NCBI GenBank assembly: GCA_020847355.1
Contig: JADLCG010000192.1
Location: forward strand, 1 to 6,925
Length of the DNA: 6,925 bases
Direction: 5' to 3'
Source: Anaerolineales bacterium
GTDB lineage: Bacteria; Chloroflexota; Anaerolineae; Anaerolineales; Villigracilaceae
Each line of letters starts with the position of its first letter. Positions within the stretch are counted from its first letter, which is position 1. The position numbers and the translations under genes were made by a program. This document shows, piece after piece, positions 6,750 through 6,925 of this stretch. The notes below the pieces were generated by a model. It was not told the DNA's origin. It saw only the letters and a program-made list of their open reading frames with translations, and did no database searches.

Positions 6750-6777
6750 ATGACCGAACCGACTGACCCGATTCGAT
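6714..6777 (-). ncRNA. Candidate small RNA of about 64 nt, antisense to the leader of the next ORF
   Basis: An extended -10 promoter (6784-6792) predicts a start near 6777, and a strong terminator ends the transcript at about 6714, with no coding sequence between them. The unpaired 5' part (about 28 nt) has a short repeated pattern, TCGGGTCAG then TCGGTTCGGTCA. Any plus-strand read-through from the recombinase gene, or a long leader of the ORF at 6827, would be complementary to it. An alternative is that the terminator serves a minus-strand gene beyond the right edge: one minus frame stays open from 6834 to 6925. This is predicted from signals only and resembles no RNA family that I recognise. 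Confidence 0.4.
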
Positions 6778-6821
6778 GTGATTATTTTAGCACATCCAAA
6801 GCGGGAAAATAAAAGGATGTG
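6775..6821. repeat. Three copies of GATGTG in alternating orientation, possible operator
   Basis: GATGTG occurs at 6775-6780, its reverse complement CACATC at 6791-6796, and a third copy at 6816-6821. The last two extend to 7 bases (CACATCC and GGATGTG). The first pair is a 22-bp inverted repeat with a 10-base spacer, which puts half-site centres about 1.5 helical turns (16 bp) apart and encloses the minus-strand -10 box. The third copy overlaps the ribosome binding region of the ORF at 6827. This layout fits a repressor binding site. The repeats are short, so chance is possible. Confidence 0.4.
6784..6792 (-). promoter_or_regulatory. Extended -10 promoter, minus strand
   Basis: TGCTAAAAT on the minus strand combines TGn with TAAAAT, a 5/6 match to TATAAT. 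The -35 position, 17 bases up, holds only a T-rich segment (TTATTT), which extended -10 promoters tolerate. The site is framed by the inverted repeat GATGTG/CACATC (6775-6796). Confidence 0.5.
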
Positions 6822-6826
6822 AAAAG

Positions 6827-6925
6827 ATGAAGGTTAGAAAATTTGACAACCGCGCCGACTATGTATTTTCTGCCGATTATGACGTTCTGCTTTCGAGTAG
6901 CCTTTTAGCGTTATCGCATGGCGGA
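6827..6925 (+). CDS. Unrecognised protein, N-terminal 33 residues only
   Basis: The ATG at 6827 follows AAAAGGA (6811-6817) at nine bases, a good ribosome binding site, and the frame is open for 33 codons to the right edge. The visible residues (MKVRKFDNRADYVFSADYDV, then a Leu/Ser-rich stretch LLSSSLLALSHGG) show no signal peptide and no motif that I can assign. Other ATG or GTG codons just upstream (6817, 6819) run straight into stops, which supports this start. Position after a recombinase and behind a candidate operator suggests an accessory or mobile-element gene, but function is unknown. Confidence 0.6.
   Translation, partial: MKVRKFDNRADYVFSADYDVLLSSSLLALSHGG

Noticed and set aside
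6684..6750. Terminator for the recombinase gene on the plus strand
   Set aside because: The hairpin has its A-run before it and no T-run after it on this strand, so the polarity fits only the minus strand.
6834..6925. Minus-strand gene entering from the right edge and ending at 6834
   Set aside because: The frame is open but its translation looks like a shadow, and the plus-strand ORF has a good ribosome binding site; kept only as an alternative explanation for the minus-strand terminator.

Overview
The window looks like a piece of a bacterial chromosome from the Chloroflexota, probably an Anaerolineae-like lineage. This is inferred from a secreted protein with a Pro/Thr stalk (TPTP repeats) and a C-terminal membrane anchor, an SBP_bac_5 peptide-binding protein, multi-GAF GGDEF proteins, moderate GC content and a tRNA gene without encoded CCA. 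No marker gene in the window proves the placement.

Left part (1-2482, plus strand): the 3' portion of a multi-GAF diguanylate cyclase, whose start lies outside the window, overlaps lysA (diaminopimelate decarboxylase) by 4 bases (ATGA). The pair ends at a 17-bp perfect stem-loop with a T-run. This terminator sits between two convergent transcription units.

Middle (2501-5471, minus strand): a two-gene operon. A membrane-anchored, extracellular HExxH metallopeptidase of the peptidase MA type is followed, with an 8-base overlap, by an oligopeptide-binding protein of the OppA/DppA family. No permease or ATPase gene is present. The binding protein's Shine-Dalgarno sequence lies inside a 5-bp hairpin, a plausible translational-coupling device. 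The two products could form an outer-surface peptide-release and peptide-capture unit.

Next (5515-5704, minus strand): a CAU-anticodon tRNA gene (elongator Met or lysidine-type Ile2) as a self-contained unit. It has a consensus TTGACA-N17-TAATAT promoter and its own intrinsic terminator just before the peptidase gene.

Right part (5724-6925): a complete tyrosine recombinase diverges from the tRNA. Its short 3' flank holds a minus-strand extended -10 promoter framed by a GATGTG/CACATC inverted repeat, and 35 bp further on a strong minus-strand terminator. Together they predict a small RNA of about 64 nt. A new plus-strand ORF with a good ribosome binding site then begins and runs off the window. 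This end looks like the edge of a mobile or otherwise accessory region and is the least explained part. No CRISPR array, insertion sequence or rRNA was seen.
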